NCBI GenBank assembly: GCA_945898195.1
Contig: CAMDHM010000009.1
Span: 1-64,000 of the forward strand
Reading direction: 5' to 3'
From: Pseudobacteriovorax antillogorgiicola
GTDB lineage: Bacteria > Bdellovibrionota_B > Oligoflexia > Oligoflexales > RGVZ01
Length of the DNA: 64,000 nt
Shown here: positions 60,385-64,000 of the stretch, piece after piece
Position numbering within the stretch: the stretch's first letter is position 1
How the letters are laid out: each line of letters opens with the position of its first letter
Translations under genes and position numbers: made by a program
The notes under the pieces: generated by a model
Told to the model about the DNA's origin: nothing
The model's database searches: none
Seen by the model: the letters and a program-made list of their open reading frames with translations, nothing else

Positions 60385-62487
60385 ATGAGAAACTCGGTCT
60401 TGGGACAGCGCTACCGGATTTTAGATCGCCTGGGTGAAGGCGGTATGGCGAATGTGTATCGTGCGCTCGATGAAAAGCTTGGACGATACGTTGCGGTTAA
60501 AATTTTGCACGACCATCTCCGACGCAATCCAGATATCCGCGCCCGGTTCCAACAAGAAGCTCAAGCTGTCTCGACCCTAGATCACCCCAACATCATGCGG
60601 ATTTATGACTACTCGGGGCCAGATCTGGAACAGCTCTGGTTGGTAGCCGAAATCATAAACGGCACAACGTTGGCAACCATGCAGCAGTCGCGTCCAGACC
60701 GCCATTTACCAGAGGTCATCGCTGCCTGTATCATTCGCGAAATCGCACGGGCCCTTGAACACGCACATCGTTCTGGCATCGTCCATCGAGATATTAAACC
60801 CGAAAATGTCATGGTGACGATGGATGGTCGCCTGAAATTAATGGATTTTGGAATCGCCAAGGATACGCACAAGCATCAGAAAACCGTGACGGGCATGTTC
60901 ATGGGTTCGCCTAGTTACATGTCCCCGGAACAGGTAAGGGGACGAAACGTTGATGGGCGTAGCGATATCTACAGCCTCGGTGTTCTTTTTTATGAACTGC
61001 TCACGGGACGACTGCCCTACGAGGGAGCCAGCAGTGCCGACGTGGTGGAAAAAATAACAAAAGGAGAATTTGTTTTCCCGCGTTTCAGAACCCATGGACT
61101 GAGCATGGAAATTGACCGGATGGTCGTTCGATGCATGCAAAAAAATGCAGAATCTCGGTTCCAAAGTGTTGCGGACCTTGGCACGTCAATCGACGCATGG
61201 CTGTCTACATGCAAAGTATTTTCAAGTGCTATGGAGCTCGAATCCTTTACCCTTCGCAGCACCACTCAATCGCCATATCCCATCGCCGCCAAACCTGACC
61301 CTGAAGTCGACAGCACAAACGATGCTGGAACACCGCGACCGGAACGGATCCATTCAGGCAAACGAACCAAAGTCAGAACAGCAAAACCACGACTCCTAAC
61401 TCCTTCGCGAAACAATAATTCCAAGGATATGTTGCCCCGGCGTCAGGCACCGGCGTCGCCACTCCGTGTACAAAGGCCTCGCATCAGAGTGAGGTCGACC
61501 TTTCCTCGCGAATCAAGCAACCAAATTTCAGTCGCGATTGCAATCGTCGTGGCCATATTCATGGTCGTCCTATGGTTCACCGATTTTCGGATTTTGCGCA
61601 GTCAACGAATTGGAACTCAGCCGGCACCGACGGTTCAAACCGTTCCGCAAACAAAAACCGTGCCCACACAATCCGTATCCGTGCCAGCCACGGCATCCAC
61701 GCCAGCCCCGGAAGTTCAAGTTCAAGCGTCGGCCGCCCCACTTGGCACACCTGCCGCGTCGAGGATTCCGTCTGGCGCGAAACCGACGACGCCCCCAAAA
61801 CCGTTGAGCAAAGATTCCCGCAAACCAAATCGGGAGCGGAATTCGCCAAAACCGGATCCTTCTACGCTTGCGGTGATACCAACAAACACTCCCGTGGCTC
61901 CCGCCGTTTCAGCGACGCCGTTACCAGTGCTTTCTGGCAAAGCGCGTGTTGCTATTTCATCACAGCCCGCAGCAGAGATTTTCATCAACAACAGGCGCGT
62001 CGGAACGACTGTGGACACCAGTAGCGGAAGTGGCTGGATTGGCGTGACCTCGGGCACCGTCATCATAACGCTGCGCCGCAATGGTTACCGGGACTATGTA
62101 AAAAAACTTTCCGTGGCTAGAGATGACCGGATAACTTTGGGGAGCATTACGCTAGACCGGGCCACTCCTAAAACCGCTGCTCCCAGTGATAGCCGCTCCC
62201 AGGATACCAGAGCCCTGACCATCACGAGCAACCGTTGGCCGGCGACTGTCACCATCATTCCCTCTGCCGACAACGCCGGATCCATTCAGAAATTCAAGTT
62301 GGAGCAGGCATCAAAGTCTTTAAAAATTTCAGAAGGGCGTTACACGGTTAGGATCGAATCCGATGGCGAGGTCAAGGAACGTCGCATCGACACCACAATC
62401 AGCACTGGTGGCATCACGTACAGCGTCGAATTTAGTCGTCCGCAAGGCACACCCCCCCCACAAATGAATGGGGGGCGTGAACCGTGA
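60385..62487 (+). CDS. Membrane Ser/Thr protein kinase with PEGA domain
   Basis: A 700-residue Hanks-type kinase. The kinase domain (residues about 10-275) is complete: G-E-G-G-M-A-N-V-Y, Lys39 in V-A-V-K-I, V-H-R-D-I-K-P-E-N, D-F-G-I-A-K and S-P-E-Q-V. A long basic, Pro/Ser/Arg-rich linker follows, then a membrane helix (I-S-V-A-I-A-I-V-V-A-I-F-M-V-V) near residue 390. The extracytoplasmic part is a Thr/Pro/Val-rich stalk and a PEGA-type module near residue 540 (V-A-I-S-S-Q-P-A-A-E-I-F-I-N). The stop overlaps the start of the next gene (GTGA). Confidence 0.93.
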   Translation: MRNSVLGQRYRILDRLGEGGMANVYRALDEKLGRYVAVKILHDHLRRNPDIRARFQQEAQAVSTLDHPNIMRIYDYSGPDLEQLWLVAEIINGTTLATMQQSRPDRHLPEVIAACIIREIARALEHAHRSGIVHRDIKPENVMVTMDGRLKLMDFGIAKDTHKHQKTVTGMFMGSPSYMSPEQVRGRNVDGRSDIYSLGVLFYELLTGRLPYEGASSADVVEKITKGEFVFPRFRTHGLSMEIDRMVVRCMQKNAESRFQSVADLGTSIDAWLSTCKVFSSAMELESFTLRSTTQSPYPIAAKPDPEVDSTNDAGTPRPERIHSGKRTKVRTAKPRLLTPSRNNNSKDMLPRRQAPASPLRVQRPRIRVRSTFPRESSNQISVAIAIVVAIFMVVLWFTDFRILRSQRIGTQPAPTVQTVPQTKTVPTQSVSVPATASTPAPEVQVQASAAPLGTPAASRIPSGAKPTTPPKPLSKDSRKPNRERNSPKPDPSTLAVIPTNTPVAPAVSATPLPVLSGKARVAISSQPAAEIFINNRRVGTTVDTSSGSGWIGVTSGTVIITLRRNGYRDYVKKLSVARDDRITLGSITLDRATPKTAAPSDSRSQDTRALTITSNRWPATVTIIPSADNAGSIQKFKLEQASKSLKISEGRYTVRIESDGEVKERRIDTTISTGGITYSVEFSRPQGTPPPQMNGGREP

Positions 62488-63974
62488 ACATTAAGCGCCT
62501 CTTCATTCATTGTTTGATCGTGAGTGCAATTACTTCTACTGATTTAAGCGCCGGCAAAACGGCACCTCAGCCTGCGAAGGTTTTGATGCGTCCAAAGGGC
62601 GCCAAAAAAACCGTCATTAAACAAACAACCTTGACGGTATCGTGCAATATTGCTGGCGCCACCGTAACCCAAGACGGGATTATCCTCGGCAATGCAGGAA
62701 ACTCTTTTGAGGTTGACCCAGGTGCGCTGATGATCGACGTTGCAGCTCCAGGATACCAAACGAAACGCGTCAAAATTATTGCTAAGACTAATGTGGCCAA
62801 CAGCATCAGCGTTGTCCTGATAAAGGCCCTGCCCACCCGTAAGCCAACGGCCATCGCACGACCCACTACATCGATCAAGGGCCGTCCACAAATCAAAAAT
62901 CCAACAGCCAATGTAAAAAAGCCAGCACCCACAAAAAGGAAGCCCGATTTATTCGGCGATGATTTTGCGGGTACGGATGCTGGGCCGCCTCCGCAGGCTG
63001 CTGCACCACAGTCGTCACCTAAGCAGCGTCAGGTGCGTCCATCGGCACCGCAGCCGGCACCGCGTCAGGCTCAGCAGCCGGCACCAGCATATCAACCCGG
63101 CTACAGTGCTGGACCTCAACAGGGTTTTACTCAACCTAGTTTCCAGCAACCTTATCAGCCGGCCCCATCCTATCCGCAGTACCCGCAGTACCAGGGGGCT
63201 TCTCCCGGATACAATCCGAGCTACACGCCAGGTTATAATCCTGGATATCCCCCTCCGGGGTATCCCGCGCCAGGCTACCAGGCCCCAGGCTACGGTGCTC
63301 CAATCTACCAAAATCCGTCGCCATACTATTACTATCCACAGCAGCAGTACGCCCCCGCGCCCATGGCGGTGCCGATGGCGCCACCCGTAGAAGCCATGGC
63401 GCCACCCTCGATTGGAGAAGCCCCCTTACCCTCTGTGGCAGAAGCCCCAGCCCAATCGGGCCCACCTCCGGCGGAGGAACTCGTCCCGCGTGTTGGCCGC
63501 GCAAAAAAGACCAGCGCCTCAGCTCAAAATCCGCTCATCAAGTTTTTGCCTTTTGGCGCAGGCCAATATCAAAATAAAAATTATATTCTGGGTGGCGCAT
63601 TTACGGCGGCACAGGGCGGGGCATTGGTTCTTTATTTCATGAACTCGTCGAGTTCAGCTAAGGCGCAAACCAATTTTGCCCAGGCGATTGCTAATCGTGA
63701 CGCTGTGACAGATTCAACTTCTGCTGATTATTCATTCTACGATCAGCAGGCGAACGAACAAGCAACCTATGGCAAAAAGAGTGACCAAAACGCTACATTA
63801 TGTCTGATTGGCTTTTTTGCCACTTGGGCCACGAGCACAATTGAGGCCGCAATCGATGCTCCGTCAGCATCAGGTAAAGGTCACAAAAAAACTCGGGGGC
63901 GCCGACGCGGCCTGGCATTTGAAACCGGTATGGGTGAGGAAGGCCTTGAAGCACAAGTCACGTACAGCTTTTAA
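62484..63974 (+). CDS. PEGA-type protein with Pro/Gln/Tyr-rich repeat linker
   Basis: A 496-residue exported protein with GTG start and signal peptide (cleavage near L-S-A-G). Residues about 45-110 form a PEGA-type sandwich (L-T-V-S-C-N-I-A-G-A-T-V). From about 150 to 340 it is low-complexity, rich in Pro, Gln and Tyr with repeated P-G-Y units. The C-terminal 130 residues contain two hydrophobic segments and L-P-F-G-A-G-Q-Y-Q-N-K-N-Y-I-L-G, a motif of DUF5683-like membrane proteins. It is translationally coupled to the kinase and may be its partner or substrate. Confidence 0.75.
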   Translation: MNIKRLFIHCLIVSAITSTDLSAGKTAPQPAKVLMRPKGAKKTVIKQTTLTVSCNIAGATVTQDGIILGNAGNSFEVDPGALMIDVAAPGYQTKRVKIIAKTNVANSISVVLIKALPTRKPTAIARPTTSIKGRPQIKNPTANVKKPAPTKRKPDLFGDDFAGTDAGPPPQAAAPQSSPKQRQVRPSAPQPAPRQAQQPAPAYQPGYSAGPQQGFTQPSFQQPYQPAPSYPQYPQYQGASPGYNPSYTPGYNPGYPPPGYPAPGYQAPGYGAPIYQNPSPYYYYPQQQYAPAPMAVPMAPPVEAMAPPSIGEAPLPSVAEAPAQSGPPPAEELVPRVGRAKKTSASAQNPLIKFLPFGAGQYQNKNYILGGAFTAAQGGALVLYFMNSSSSAKAQTNFAQAIANRDAVTDSTSADYSFYDQQANEQATYGKKSDQNATLCLIGFFATWATSTIEAAIDAPSASGKGHKKTRGRRRGLAFETGMGEEGLEAQVTYSF

Positions 63975-64000
63975 TCAACTCCTGAAGCACTGGGGGATTG

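Noticed and set aside
1-64000. CRISPR arrays, tRNA or rRNA genes, prophage genes
   Set aside because: No regularly spaced repeats, no cloverleaf or rRNA-like sequence and no phage structural or integrase genes were seen on either strand.

Overview
The window looks like one contiguous stretch of a Gram-negative bacterial chromosome with moderate GC content. The best guess is a member of the Bdellovibrionota/Oligoflexia or another deltaproteobacterium-like lineage. This rests on many secreted lipoproteins and outer-membrane beta-barrels, two PEGA-type Ser/Thr kinases beside a PP2C phosphatase and a PilZ protein, a hemX-hemA-hemC-hemD run, a tmk-holB-ricT operon, a class II DAHP synthase, a KamA-family radical SAM enzyme and a HAD-IG 5'-nucleotidase. 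I saw no rRNA, tRNA, CRISPR array or intact insertion sequence. The taxonomic call is inference from gene content, not a database match.

Layout. 0-1.1 kb: an unrecognised gene whose reading frame probably shifts at a G6 tract. 1.2-5.6 kb: a tightly coupled operon (outer-membrane protein, periplasmic protein, NtrY-like kinase, NtrC-family activator) behind a textbook sigma-54 promoter. 5.7-10 kb: small secreted proteins, an alpha/beta hydrolase, an OsmC protein, a CPXCG zinc-ribbon protein and an Omp85-type barrel. 10-13 kb: a large repeat protein (chitobiase-type domains plus about 14 propeller-like repeats) that meets a second gene head to head near 13.02 kb; both lack their 5' ends. 13-18.7 kb: cysteine-rich secreted proteins, an AAA/DUF4143 ATPase behind a 41-bp perfect palindrome, and a lipoprotein built of seven Ig-like modules. 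18.7-22.2 kb: housekeeping genes (leucyl aminopeptidase, 2Fe-2S ferredoxin, endonuclease III, CBS protein). 22.3-31.2 kb: an accessory region with a phosphotriesterase-LamG-lectin lipoprotein that ends inside a 27-bp inverted-repeat element, two regulators (one behind a perfect FNR-type box), a decayed DUF2817 gene, a lipoprotein/membrane-protein pair and a transposase remnant. 31.2-46.9 kb: mostly core metabolism (Maf, KamA, chorismate mutase, DAHP synthase, heme biosynthesis, RlmN, RicT, HolB, Tmk), interrupted by a four-gene pseudopilin operon at 33.5-37.2 kb. 46.9-64 kb: two PEGA Ser/Thr kinases, exonuclease VII, three putative surface or barrel proteins (two with repeat-type N-termini), a PP2C phosphatase, a DUF429-like protein, a PilZ protein and a HAD-IG nucleotidase.

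How genes work together. The 1.2-5.6 kb operon encodes its own probable sigma-54 activator and therefore looks self-controlled. The 39-43 kb run makes tetrapyrroles. The 33.5-37.2 kb pseudopilins probably form a pilus-tip or secretion pseudopilus complex; the largest carries an Ig-like module also found in the 13.0 kb and 16.4 kb surface proteins. The 47-64 kb region reads as an envelope phospho-signalling neighbourhood (kinases, phosphatase, PilZ, barrels), but no direct link can be shown from sequence alone. Many annotated starts were moved downstream of the longest possible reading frame where a ribosome-binding site, signal peptide or family alignment supported it.
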